Assembly (NCBI GenBank): GCA_046758905.1
Contig: JBHIBC010000036.1
Location: 1 to 29,345, forward strand
DNA length: 29,345 bases
DNA from: JBHIBC01 sp046758905
Lineage (GTDB): Bacteria; Acidobacteriota; Polarisedimenticolia; Gp22-AA2
Reading direction: 5' to 3'
Shown here: positions 6,700 to 16,934 of the stretch, piece by piece
Position numbering within the stretch: position 1 is the stretch's first letter
How the letters are laid out: each line of letters starts with the position of its first letter
Notes under the pieces: model-generated
Database searches by the model: none
Seen by the model: the letters and a program-made list of their open reading frames with translations, nothing else
What the model was told of the DNA's origin: nothing
Made by a program: the position numbers and the translations under genes

Positions 6700-6707
6700 A
6701 TTATATT
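6700..6707. promoter_or_regulatory. Overlapping divergent -10 boxes
   Basis: In an AT-rich island inside very GC-rich DNA, the minus strand reads TATAAT (6705-6700) toward the FmdB-type gene and the plus strand reads TATATT (6702-6707) toward the metallopeptidase-TPR gene. The two hexamers share four base pairs, so one opening site may serve both directions. Leaders would be roughly 80 and 110 nt. Confidence 0.5.
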
Positions 6708-6825
6708 GCAGGAGGGCCGGCGGCCAGCGTTCCGGGCGGCGCGAGCCGGATCGCAAGATCGTATCCGGCCGCGGGGCGGCGCGTCGCCTCCGGCCGCGGG
6801 ATCGTCCGGTCGGGAGGCTCGTTCC

Positions 6826-8715
6826 GTGAGACGTGAAGCCCCCCTCTCCGGCACGGCGTGTCGGGCTCCGGCGCCGCCGGCGGGCGCCGTCGCACTTCTG
6901 CTCGCCCTGCTGGCGGCCTCGGCCGCGCCCGTCTCGGCTATTCCGGGCGAGCAGGAGGCCTGGATCCGGGTCGACACGGCCAACTTCACCCTGTTCAGCA
7001 ATGCGTCGCGCCGGCCCACGCTCGAGGTCGGCCGCCGGATGGAGCTCTTCCGGCGTGTCCTCGCGAGGCTCAACCCGGACCTCGAGGTCAATTCTCCGCT
7101 GCCCACCTACGTCTTCGTGTTCCGGGACGACCGGTCGTTCGCACCCTACAGGACACGTTCCGGCGCCGGCCCCGGTGCCCAGAGCGCGTACTTCGCTGCC
7201 GACCGGGACGCGAACTACGTGGCGCTGAACGCGGCCCCAGAGGGGGATCCGTCCGCCGCCGTCTATCACGAATTCGTCCACTACTTCCTGAACAACAACT
7301 TCTCCGACATCCCCGTGTGGCTCAACGAGGGGCTCGCCGAGTACTACACCACGCTCCGTGTCAGCGGCGCGCGGGTGGAGATAGGCCGGCCGCTCGAGGA
7401 GTACGCCGACTGGCTGCGCCGTCACCGGATGCTGCCCCTGCCGGACCTGCTCGCCGTCACCACCCGGTCGCGCGAGTACAACGAGGAGAAGAGACAGGGA
7501 GCCTTCTACGCGCAGTCGTGGGCGCTGGTGCACTACCTGATCTGGGGAGATCCCGACTGGAACTCGGACCTCGCGGGCCGGCTGGCGCGGCTCGTGGCCG
7601 GCGACAGCCTGATCACGCTGCTCCACGTCCCGACTCTCGCCGCCTTGGAGGAGGATCTGCGCTCCTACGTCGAGGGGGGCCGGTACCGTTACGGCCGGGT
7701 CGAGTTCGGGGACCTGGAGGTCGACGAGGCGGTGCGGGTGACGCCGATCGCGCGCGCCGAGGCGCTCTACCGCCTGGGCGACCTCCTGGCGCGGATCGAC
7801 TCGGGGAAGGAGAAGGAGGCGAGGCGGCATCTCCGGGAGGCGATCCGCCTCGACCCGTCCCACGCGGCGGCCTACGCCGGCCTCGGCTTCCTGCTCGACA
7901 GGGAGGGCCGCCACCGGCGCGCGTCCGGGCTCTACGAGAAGGCGCTCGCCCTCGACGGCGACGACTACCTGACCTGTTTCCTGTACGCGACCAACCTCAG
8001 CCGTCGCCACTCGGGCGACGCGGACAGGCTGGCGCCGGTCGTGGCGGAGACCCCTCCCCTGCTCGCTCGGGCCCGCGAACTCTACCGGAGGAGCATCCGG
8101 CTGCGGCCGGGCATCGCTGAGGCCTACGCCGGGCTCGGGGCCACCTACCTGTTCGACGGGGGGGGCGTCAGCGAGGGGATCGAGGCGCTCGAGACGGCCA
8201 GGAGGATGCTCCCCGACCGCCCGGGGATCGTCTTCCATCTGCTGCAGCTGTACGCGCGCATCGGCGAGCGTGACCGGGCCCGGGCGCTGCTGGGCGTCCT
8301 CAGCCGCCGGGCCGATGACGAGACGGTGCCCCTGGCTCGGGAGGCCGTTCTGCAGGCGGACCTGGCGGCGGCGGAGGCGCTGCTGCGCGAGGGCAGGCAC
8401 CGCGAAGGGATGCGGATGCTTGAGCGCGTCCGGGCCGCCACGCGCGACCCCGACCTCGAGGCCAGCCTGGCGTCGGAGATCCGCGAGCTGCGCTCCAAGC
8501 TCGACGACCTCCAACGGGTCCGGGAGACGAACCGTCACATCGCCCTCTACAACGAGGCGATCGCGCGCGCCAACCGGGGCGAGCACGCCGCGGCGATCGA
8601 GCTCCTGAGGCGCGTGATCCGCGAGGCGAAGGACGCCGGCCTGCGCAGCATGGCCAGGGATCTCCTGCCGGATCTCGAAGAGGCGTCGCGGCGTTCGGGA
8701 CCTCCCCGGCACTGA
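6826..8715 (+). CDS. Secreted HExxH metallopeptidase with TPR repeats
   Basis: 629 residues from GTG 6826, chosen because GGGAGG lies 8 nt upstream and the product then begins with a clean signal peptide (VRREAP... then a hydrophobic stretch ending ASAAPVSA). The N-terminal domain resembles DUF1570/gluzincin peptidases: YHEFVHYFL (His148, Glu149, His152) and WLNEGLAEYY (Glu172) are the expected zinc ligands and catalytic base. From about residue 235 onward are TPR-like helical repeats (for example EARRHLREAIRLDPSHAAAYAGLGFLL and RELYRRSIRLRPGIAEAYAGLG) with a long helical C-terminus. Such proteins are frequent in Acidobacteriota-like genomes; the substrate is unknown. It probably acts in the periplasm or outside the cell. 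Confidence 0.88.
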   Translation: MRREAPLSGTACRAPAPPAGAVALLLALLAASAAPVSAIPGEQEAWIRVDTANFTLFSNASRRPTLEVGRRMELFRRVLARLNPDLEVNSPLPTYVFVFRDDRSFAPYRTRSGAGPGAQSAYFAADRDANYVALNAAPEGDPSAAVYHEFVHYFLNNNFSDIPVWLNEGLAEYYTTLRVSGARVEIGRPLEEYADWLRRHRMLPLPDLLAVTTRSREYNEEKRQGAFYAQSWALVHYLIWGDPDWNSDLAGRLARLVAGDSLITLLHVPTLAALEEDLRSYVEGGRYRYGRVEFGDLEVDEAVRVTPIARAEALYRLGDLLARIDSGKEKEARRHLREAIRLDPSHAAAYAGLGFLLDREGRHRRASGLYEKALALDGDDYLTCFLYATNLSRRHSGDADRLAPVVAETPPLLARARELYRRSIRLRPGIAEAYAGLGATYLFDGGGVSEGIEALETARRMLPDRPGIVFHLLQLYARIGERDRARALLGVLSRRADDETVPLAREAVLQADLAAAEALLREGRHREGMRMLERVRAATRDPDLEASLASEIRELRSKLDDLQRVRETNRHIALYNEAIARANRGEHAAAIELLRRVIREAKDAGLRSMARDLLPDLEEASRRSGPPRH

Positions 8716-8726
8716 ATCAACCCGTC

Positions 8727-8732
8727 TATAAT
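8727..8732 (+). promoter_or_regulatory. murA -10 box, predicted leaderless start
   Basis: TATAAT is followed by 8 nt (CGTCGCCC) and then ATG 8741. The first purine at normal +1 distance is the A of the start codon. No Shine-Dalgarno sequence can fit and no -35 is recognisable. Confidence 0.6.
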
Positions 8733-8740
8733 CGTCGCCC

Positions 8741-9997
8741 ATGGATCGGATCCGCATCTTGGGCCCCTGCCGGCTGCAGGGCCGCGTCCGGGCGGGCGGC
8801 GCCAAGAACGCCGTCTTGCCGGAGATGGCCGCCGCCCTCCTGCTGGACGGCCCCGCCACGCTCACCAACGTTCCCGACGTGCGCGACGTCCTGACGATGT
8901 CGCGGGTCCTGCGGCATCTCGGCCTGAGGGACGTCACGTTCGAGGACGGGGTCCTCCGGCTCGGCACGCGCAGCCCGGGCGACCCGGAGGCCCCCTACTC
9001 GCTCGTCAGGACGATGCGCGCCTCGGTCCTGGTCCTCGGCCCGCTGCTGGCACGGCAGGGGAAGGCGCGCGTGTCGCTGCCCGGCGGCTGCGCCATCGGG
9101 GCGCGCCCGGTGGACCTGCACATCGAGGCGCTGCGGCGGATGGGCGCGACCATCGCCATCGAGCACGGCTACATCGCCGCCTCCTGTCGGCGGCTGAAGG
9201 GCGCCGAGATCACCTTCGACAGGAAGACGGTCACCGGCACCGAGAACGTCATGATGGCGGCGACTTTGGCGGAGGGGCGCACCGTGCTCCGCAACGCGGC
9301 GATGGAGCCGGAGATCGCCGACCTGGCACGCTTCCTCAACGGGTGCGGCGCGAAGGTCGAGGGGGCCGGGAGCGACACGATCACCATCGACGGCGTCACG
9401 GGGCTCAGGGGCTCCGAGCACCGTGTGATGCCCGATCGGATCGAGGCCGGGACGTACGTGATCGCCGCCGCCGCGACGGGCGGCGGCGTGGTGGTCGAGG
9501 GATGCCGGCCGGACCACCTCACCTTCGTGCTCGACAAGCTGCGGGAGTGCGGCGTAGGGATCGACGCGGGAGACGACACCGTCGAGATCCGGCCCGACGG
9601 GCCGCTGCGCTCGGCCAACGTGGTCACGCTCCCCTACCCCGCCTTCCCGACCGACCTGCAGGCGCAGTACATGGCGCTGATGACCCAGGCCCGCGGCGTG
9701 GCGATCATCACCGAGTCGGTGTTCGAGAACCGGTTCCTGCACGTCGCGGAGCTGCGGCGCATGGGGGCCCACATCGCAGTGGACGGCCAGACCGCCATCG
9801 TGGCCGGCCCGGCGCCGCTGTCGGGAGCGCCGGTGATGGCCAGCGACCTGCGCGCCTCCGCCTGTCTCATCGTCGCGGGCCTCGCCGCCGAGGGGGAGAC
9901 GCTCATCGATCGCGCCTACCACATCGACCGCGGCTACGAGAGCGTGGAGAAGAAGTTCCGATCCCTCGGGGCGTGCATCGAGCGCCTCGGGGGATGA
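8741..9997 (+). CDS. murA: UDP-N-acetylglucosamine 1-carboxyvinyltransferase
   Basis: 418 residues, the family length. It transfers enolpyruvate from PEP to UDP-GlcNAc, the first committed step of peptidoglycan synthesis. The substrate-binding pair Lys22-Asn23 lies in GGAKNAVLP; the fosfomycin-target cysteine is Cys117 in SLPGGCAIGARPVDLH, so the enzyme is of the fosfomycin-sensitive type at this residue. The usual inside-out alpha/beta barrel repeats and the late motif PYPAFPTDLQAQYMAL are present. It follows the metallopeptidase gene by 25 bp but has its own -10 box, and precedes the HIT gene by 11 bp, so murA and the HIT gene are probably co-transcribed. Confidence 0.97.
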   Translation: MDRIRILGPCRLQGRVRAGGAKNAVLPEMAAALLLDGPATLTNVPDVRDVLTMSRVLRHLGLRDVTFEDGVLRLGTRSPGDPEAPYSLVRTMRASVLVLGPLLARQGKARVSLPGGCAIGARPVDLHIEALRRMGATIAIEHGYIAASCRRLKGAEITFDRKTVTGTENVMMAATLAEGRTVLRNAAMEPEIADLARFLNGCGAKVEGAGSDTITIDGVTGLRGSEHRVMPDRIEAGTYVIAAAATGGGVVVEGCRPDHLTFVLDKLRECGVGIDAGDDTVEIRPDGPLRSANVVTLPYPAFPTDLQAQYMALMTQARGVAIITESVFENRFLHVAELRRMGAHIAVDGQTAIVAGPAPLSGAPVMASDLRASACLIVAGLAAEGETLIDRAYHIDRGYESVEKKFRSLGACIERLGG

Positions 9998-10008
9998 AGG
10001 GAGGACTC

Positions 10009-10353
10009 ATGACCGATTGCCTCTTCTGCAAGATCGGACGCAAGGAGATCGCCGCCAGGCTGGCGTACGAGGATCGCCAGGTCGTGGCCTTCGAGGACAT
10101 CAACCCGCAGGCCCCGAGCCATACCCTGATCATCCCCAAGGCCCACATCGCGACGCTCAACGATGTGGGGGCCGAGCAGGAAGGGCTCCTCGGGCACATG
10201 ATGGTGGTGGCCACGCGGGTCGCCAGGGACAAGGGCCTCGACGGCCGAGGATACCGCCTGGTCGCCAACTGCCTGGAGAGCGCCGGCCAATCGGTGTTCC
10301 ACGTTCACGTGCACCTGCTCGGCGGCCGCAGCTTCTCGTGGCCCCCGGGATGA
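10009..10353 (+). CDS. HIT-family nucleotide-binding hydrolase
   Basis: 114 residues. Histidine triad HVHVHLLGG (His98, His100, His102) marks a HINT/HinT-like purine nucleoside phosphoramidase. The N-terminus has CLFCKI (Cys4, Cys7), followed by YEDRQVVAFEDINPQAPSHTLIIPK, the normal HinT signature. Cytoplasmic; physiological substrate not known. GGGAGG precedes ATG 10009 by about 4 nt. Its stop overlaps the next start (ATGA at 10350-10353), so the two genes are translationally coupled. Confidence 0.95.
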   Translation: MTDCLFCKIGRKEIAARLAYEDRQVVAFEDINPQAPSHTLIIPKAHIATLNDVGAEQEGLLGHMMVVATRVARDKGLDGRGYRLVANCLESAGQSVFHVHVHLLGGRSFSWPPG

Positions 10354-10865
10354 TGGAGGAGTCCCCCGCGCGGGACGGCTGCCGGAGCGCGCCGGAGGCG
10401 GGGACGCCGCCCGGGGCCGCGGCGCGGACCTACAGGCGGACGGCCGGCACCCGCATCCTGAGCGCGGCCTCCGCCCTCCTGTTCGGAGGCGCCACCGTCT
10501 CCGTCGTGGCCGGCCGCGGCCCGGGCGTCGGGGCGCTGCTGGCCGGCGCCCTGACCATCCTGAGCCTCGCGAACCTCATCACGGCGTTCGGCGACCGCTA
10601 CACCCTGGGCGAGTCGGGCGTCGTCTACTCCAACCGCTGGCTGACGCGGGTCGGATGCCGTCCGCGAGCGCTGGCGTGGACCGACGTCGCCCGGGTCCGC
10701 GAGCATCGCCGCCTGCAGTTCGGCCGCGCCGATCCCGCCCCCAGCGCGGTCCTCCTCACGGCCCGCTCGGGGCGCAAGCTGGTGCTCGATTCCCTGGAGG
10801 ATTTCGATGAAGTGCTGCGGACCGTCCGTCGGTACTGCGGCCGCGAACGGCCCGCGGACGGGTAG
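10350..10865 (+). CDS. Membrane protein with possible PH-like domain
   Basis: 171 residues. After an Ala/Gly/Pro-rich N-terminus (about 1-25) come two hydrophobic segments (about 35-52 and 56-74), then a beta-rich soluble part (YTLGESGVVYSNRW...LAWTDVARVREHR...AVLLTARSGRKLVLDSLEDFDEVL) whose pattern fits bacterial PH-like domains. No enzyme motif is seen. ATG 10350 overlaps the HIT stop; ATG 10353 is equally possible. It converges with the dehydrogenase gene across a 49-bp gap with no clear T-run terminator. Function unknown. Confidence 0.75.
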   Translation: MMEESPARDGCRSAPEAGTPPGAAARTYRRTAGTRILSAASALLFGGATVSVVAGRGPGVGALLAGALTILSLANLITAFGDRYTLGESGVVYSNRWLTRVGCRPRALAWTDVARVREHRRLQFGRADPAPSAVLLTARSGRKLVLDSLEDFDEVLRTVRRYCGRERPADG

Positions 10866-10914
10866 ATCCGCCCGTCCCCCGCGGGCTCTCGTCCCGAGGG
10901 CACGGGAGCGCCGT

Positions 10915-11949
10915 TCAGTACCGCGTCCTCTTGTCGACATCGTTGATCAGCGGCTCTCCCGCCAGGTAGCGCCCTAGGTTCCTCATGAAGATGTCGGCCG
11001 AGCGCGCCATGTACTCGGGGTGCGAGCCGGCGACGTGCGGAGTGATGACGACGTGGGGCATGTTCCACAGAGGGCTCGTCGGGGGGAGGGGCTCCCTCTC
11101 CAGGACGTCGAGCCCTGCCCCGGCGATCCAGTTCTCCCGGAGCGCGCGGACCAGCGCCGACTCCTGCACCAGCGCGCCGCGGCCGATGTTGATCAGGAGC
11201 GCCGTCGGCTTCATGCGCCGCAGGCGGCGCTCCCCCAGGAGCCCCCGGGTCTGCGGGGTCAGCGGCAGGGCCAGCACGAGCACGTCGGCGCTGCGGATCA
11301 GGAGGTCCTCTCTCCCGGCGGCCAGCATCCGCTCGAGGTGGGGGGGCCTCGGGCGCGGCCTGCGGACCAGGCCCCAGATCCGCATCCCGAAGGCTCTGGC
11401 CCGCGGCGCCAGCTCCCGTCCGATCTCACCCAGGCCGAGGATCCCGAGGATCTTCCCGTCCAGCTCCTCGAGCGGGGGCCGGCGGCCGTACAGTTCGTCC
11501 TGCGTCCATCGGCGGCGGACCTGGGCGCGCACGGAATCGCCGATCCCGCGGGTGAGCGCCAGGATGAGCGCCATCGCGTGCTCGGCCACGGCGACCGAGT
11601 TGACCCCGCGCGACGAGCTGATCCGGACCGAGGTGCGCAGGAGCTCCGGGTTGAGCACCCGGTCGACCCCGGCGAGGGGGGTGTGCAGCCAGCGGAGCGC
11701 CCCCGCCTTGTCGACGTGCCGGCGGGCCAGTCCCCACGCGAACAGGATCTCGGCGCGCGGGAGGGCCTTGATGAAGGCCCCCTCGTCGTGCGGCAGCTCG
11801 ACGTCGAACCACCTCCGGGCCCGGCGGCGGATCGCTTCCAGCGACGGGCCTGGCAGCCTCCAGGAGGCGAGCCTGTGAGGCAGGTAGACGACCAGCGTCC
11901 CGCGGGCCTTCCCGGCTGACACGCGTTTCATCCCTCCGGCCTCGGACAC
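10915..11949 (-). CDS. D-2-hydroxyacid dehydrogenase, NAD(P)-dependent
   Basis: 344 residues from GTG 11949. It belongs to the formate/glycerate/lactate dehydrogenase superfamily, interconverting a 2-ketoacid and its D-2-hydroxyacid. The Rossmann motif LGLGEIG (171-177), substrate-binding Arg257 (NIGRGALV), catalytic Glu286 (LDVLEREPLP) and His305 (VITPHVAGS) are all present. The N-terminal substrate domain contains WLHTPLAGVDRVLNPE and GVNSVAVAEHAMALIL. The specific substrate (glyoxylate, hydroxypyruvate or another) cannot be read from sequence. A TAGAAT hexamer lies 8 nt before GTG; an internal ATG at codon 7 (after GGAGGG) is the alternative leadered start. Confidence 0.92.
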   Translation of the reverse strand: MSEAGGMKRVSAGKARGTLVVYLPHRLASWRLPGPSLEAIRRRARRWFDVELPHDEGAFIKALPRAEILFAWGLARRHVDKAGALRWLHTPLAGVDRVLNPELLRTSVRISSSRGVNSVAVAEHAMALILALTRGIGDSVRAQVRRRWTQDELYGRRPPLEELDGKILGILGLGEIGRELAPRARAFGMRIWGLVRRPRPRPPHLERMLAAGREDLLIRSADVLVLALPLTPQTRGLLGERRLRRMKPTALLINIGRGALVQESALVRALRENWIAGAGLDVLEREPLPPTSPLWNMPHVVITPHVAGSHPEYMARSADIFMRNLGRYLAGEPLINDVDKRTRY

Positions 11950-11957
11950 GGCCGGTC

Positions 11958-11963
11958 ATTCTA
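11958..11963 (-). promoter_or_regulatory. D-2-hydroxyacid dehydrogenase -10 box, predicted leaderless start
   Basis: Minus-strand TAGAAT (11963-11958), then GACCGGCC and GTG at 11949. The predicted +1 is G11952 or G11949, giving 0-3 nt of leader. It points away from the uvrA promoter in a 138-bp divergent gap. Confidence 0.5.
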
Positions 11964-11986
11964 CGACAGCCGCCCAGCCGCGCGCA

Positions 11987-12016
11987 TTGACACCCACTCG
12001 CGCGCTCGCCTAACAT
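11987..12016 (+). promoter_or_regulatory. uvrA sigma-70-type promoter
   Basis: Perfect -35 TTGACA (11987-11992), an 18-bp spacer and -10 TAACAT (12011-12016) predict +1 near 12023. The leader of about 65 nt contains a 6-bp hairpin (GCGACC 12050-12055 with GGTCGC 12060-12065). No recognisable LexA operator is seen, so SOS control cannot be claimed. Confidence 0.6.
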
Positions 12017-12087
12017 TGAGGGTCGGCCCAAAATCCCCGTCTCCGCGGAGCGACCGCGGGGTCGCCCGAGAGGACTCCCGCAGCCCG

Positions 12088-14974
<2,887 letters not shown>

Positions 14975-14988
<14 letters not shown>

Positions 14989-15367
14989 GACGGAACGGAA
15001 CCGCAGGGGCGCCGCGGGGCCGTTGCCGGCCGAGGCCGGATACCAGGATGAGTACTCGGAGGAGGGGTTCTGGACGAAGCTCGGCCGCTATGCGAAGATC
15101 GCGGGACGGGAGGTGATCGAGAACGCCCTGCGGCTCTTCTACGCGGCGCACCGTCCCGAGACACCGATGTGGGCCAGGTCGATCATCTACAGCGCGCTCG
15201 GGTACTTCATCCTCCCGGTCGATGCGATCCCCGACCTGACCCCGGCGATCGGCTACGCCGACGACCTGGGAGCCCTCGTGTTCGCCATGGCGACCGTGGC
15301 CGCTTACGTCAGCCCGGATGTCAGAGAGAGGGCCCGCCGCAAGATCAACGAGTGGTTCGGACGGTGA
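14975..15367 (+). CDS. DUF1232 (YkvA-like) membrane protein
   Basis: 130 residues. The core SIIYSALGYFILPVDAIPDLTPAIGYADDLGALVFAMATV is the DUF1232 signature (Y-x-I-x-P-x-D-x-IPD), with a short hydrophobic hairpin that is probably membrane-associated. An acidic N-terminal region and a basic C-terminal helix (RERARRKINEWF) flank it. The family has no settled function. Its start overlaps the uvrA 3' end and its stop overlaps the next start (GTGA at 15364-15367), so it is translated as part of the uvrA operon. Confidence 0.9.
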
Positions 15368-15705
15368 GCCCGCGTCGACCGGCGGACCGAGTCCTGAAGC
15401 TGGCCGAGCTCGTGGCCTACCAGGACGGCGCCGTCGTCAGCAGCAGCCTGATCAAGACGGAGACCGGCTCCGTCACGCTGTTCGCCTTCGACAGGACCCA
15501 GGAGCTCAGCGAGCACACCGTCCCGTACGACGCGCTGGCCTACGTCCTCGACGGACAGGCGCGGATCACCATCGCCGGCAGGGCGCATCGCCTGAGCCGG
15601 GGCGAGGCGATCATCATGCCGGCCAACCGGCCCCATGCGGTCAGGGCGCCGAGGAGATTCAAGATGCTCCTGGCCATGATCCGACCGGGAGAGGTCGCGC
15701 CCTGA
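15364..15705 (+). CDS. Small single-domain cupin protein
   Basis: 113 residues from GTG 15364. A single beta-barrel cupin: motif 1 is partly degenerate (LSEHTVPYDALAYVLDGQARITIAG) with one clear histidine, and motif 2 is GEAIIMPANRPHAVRA with the second histidine. It resembles cytoplasmic cupins found next to stress or repair genes, often of unknown ligand. The start overlaps the DUF1232 stop, giving a coupled trio with uvrA. No signal peptide. Confidence 0.88.
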   Translation: MSPRRPADRVLKLAELVAYQDGAVVSSSLIKTETGSVTLFAFDRTQELSEHTVPYDALAYVLDGQARITIAGRAHRLSRGEAIIMPANRPHAVRAPRRFKMLLAMIRPGEVAP

Positions 15706-15735
15706 CCGGTGTCGGGTGATGGATCGTGTCCGCGT

Positions 15736-16275
15736 ATGAGCAAGGGTGCGGATGACCGGATGCCGGGGCACCGTGGATGTCCGCTCCGGGCGGCCCTGAC
15801 GCTGGCCGCCGCGATCGGACTGGCGGGCTGCGGGGCCGGGCCCGCCAAGCCGGCGCCGCTGCCTGCGACCGAGAGGGCGCGCATCCGGGAGCTCAATCAC
15901 CGGTACACCGAAGCCTGGCTCGCCAACGACCCGGATGCCGTGATGAGGCTGTTCACCGCGGACGCCGTGATTCTGCCGCACCACGGGGCCGCCCCCGCGG
16001 CGGGCACGACGGAGATCATGGCTTTCTGGTGGCCGCCCGGGACGCCCCCGGCCACCGTGACGCAGCTTCTGATGAGCCCGGACGAGATCGCGGGGACCGG
16101 CGATCTGGGATATGTGCGCGGCCGCTTCTCCTTGACCTTCACTTACGAGGAGGGCGGGGCCGCGCGCACGCTCGGCAGCTCCGGCAACTACCTCATGATC
16201 GTGCGCAGAGGCGAGGACGGCGTCTGGAGGATCTCCCGCCACATCTGGAACGGCCCGGCGCCGGTGGCCGAATGA
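15736..16275 (+). CDS. Lipoprotein with DUF4440/SnoaL-like domain
   Basis: 179 residues. A lipoprotein signal is visible (CPLRAALTLAAAIGLAGC, lipobox LAGC), predicting a lipid-anchored periplasmic product. The mature part ELNHRYTEAWLANDPDAVMRLFTADAVILPHHG...GTTEIMAFW...GSSGNYLMIVRRGEDGVWRISRHIWN matches the NTF2-like DUF4440/SnoaL pattern. Such domains bind small ligands or are subunits; no catalytic role can be read. ATG 15736 gives a 30-residue signal region; ATG 15760, closer to the hydrophobic core, is a good alternative. Confidence 0.85.
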   Translation: MSKGADDRMPGHRGCPLRAALTLAAAIGLAGCGAGPAKPAPLPATERARIRELNHRYTEAWLANDPDAVMRLFTADAVILPHHGAAPAAGTTEIMAFWWPPGTPPATVTQLLMSPDEIAGTGDLGYVRGRFSLTFTYEEGGAARTLGSSGNYLMIVRRGEDGVWRISRHIWNGPAPVAE

Positions 16276-16348
16276 GGGGCGCCCTCCGGGGCTCCGCCGG
16301 CCCATCGGGAGCGCCGTCAGCCTCACCGTCATCCGGGAAGCGGCGTCG

Positions 16349-16891
16349 ATGAGCGAGGAGCCCGGCCGCGAGCCCGCGCCGCCCACCGGGCGGGACGTCA
16401 TCGAGGCCGCCCGGATGGAGATCGTCCTGGACCGGCTCCGGTCCGAGCAGGACCTGGGCTCGGGACTGCTCGCGGGAGCTGCCGGCGCCCTCGCCGGGGC
16501 GCTCGCGTGGGCCCTGGTCTCGGTGACCATGGAGATCCGGATCGGCTGGATGGCGGTGGGGGTCGGCGTCCTGGCCGGTGCCGGGATGCGCACCTTCGGG
16601 AAGGGAGTCGACCGGTCCTTCGGCCTCGCGGGCGCCGCGCTGGCCCTCGGCGGCTGTCTCCTCGGCAACCTCCTGACCGTCTGCGTGCTGATCGCGCGCG
16701 AACTCGAAGCGCCGATCCTCGATGTGCTGTCGGGGCTGGATCCCGATATGGTCCTGAAGCTCATGCTCGGCACCTTCACCCTGATGGACGCCGTTTTCTA
16801 CGGGATCGCCGTGTACGAGGGGTACCGGCTCTCGTTCCGCCGCGTCAGCGAGGACGACATCGCGCGCGTGATGGGTCGGCCGGATCTCTGA
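16349..16891 (+). CDS. Integral membrane protein of unknown function
   Basis: 180 residues. After a soluble, acidic N-terminus (about 1-35) there are four hydrophobic segments: GLLAGAAGALAGALAWALVSV, IGWMAVGVGVLAGAGM, FGLAGAALALGGCLLGNLLTVCVLI and a later MVLKLMLGTFTLMDAVFYGIAV. IGWMAVGVGVLAG followed by FGKGVD occurs in small multi-pass proteins of similar genomes, but I do not recognise a named family with certainty. The C-terminus (EGYRLSFRRVSEDD) is soluble. It lies between the lipoprotein and cystathionine beta-synthase genes on the same strand. Confidence 0.75.
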   Translation: MSEEPGREPAPPTGRDVIEAARMEIVLDRLRSEQDLGSGLLAGAAGALAGALAWALVSVTMEIRIGWMAVGVGVLAGAGMRTFGKGVDRSFGLAGAALALGGCLLGNLLTVCVLIARELEAPILDVLSGLDPDMVLKLMLGTFTLMDAVFYGIAVYEGYRLSFRRVSEDDIARVMGRPDL

Positions 16892-16902
16892 TCGACGGCG
16901 CG

Positions 16903-16918
16903 CCGGGGCCGGCCCCGG
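16903..16918. repeat. 16-bp perfect palindrome before the cystathionine beta-synthase -10 box
   Basis: CCGGGGCC and GGCCCCGG join without a spacer and end 3 bp before the TAGAAT hexamer, covering the promoter spacer. It could be an operator, or the hairpin part of a terminator for the preceding gene (no T-run). In DNA this GC-rich, chance palindromes are not rare. Confidence 0.3.
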
Positions 16919-16921
16919 GTG

Positions 16922-16927
16922 TAGAAT
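16922..16927 (+). promoter_or_regulatory. Cystathionine beta-synthase -10 box, predicted leaderless start
   Basis: TAGAAT is followed by ACAGGAC and GTG at 16935. The expected +1 is A16933 or G16935, so 0-2 nt of leader. AGGA (16930-16933) lies only 1 nt from GTG, too close for normal Shine-Dalgarno use. Confidence 0.55.
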
Positions 16928-16934
16928 ACAGGAC

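Noticed and set aside
6058..8967. Very long open frame on the minus strand (969 codons) opposite the metallopeptidase gene
   Set aside because: GC-rich coding DNA gives long antisense frames. The translation is low in complexity (Arg/Ala/Gly/Pro/Val) with no domain, while the plus strand has clear motifs. Only its region near 6315-6611, in another frame, is real (FmdB-type gene).
12016..12087. Longer uvrA from TTG 12016
   Set aside because: TTG overlaps the -10 box, so it would not be in the transcript; UvrA homology starts at ATG 12088.
15304..16779. 491-codon open frame on the minus strand opposite the DUF1232, cupin, lipoprotein and membrane genes
   Set aside because: Composition of an antisense shadow; the plus-strand genes show domains, overlapping starts and a lipobox.
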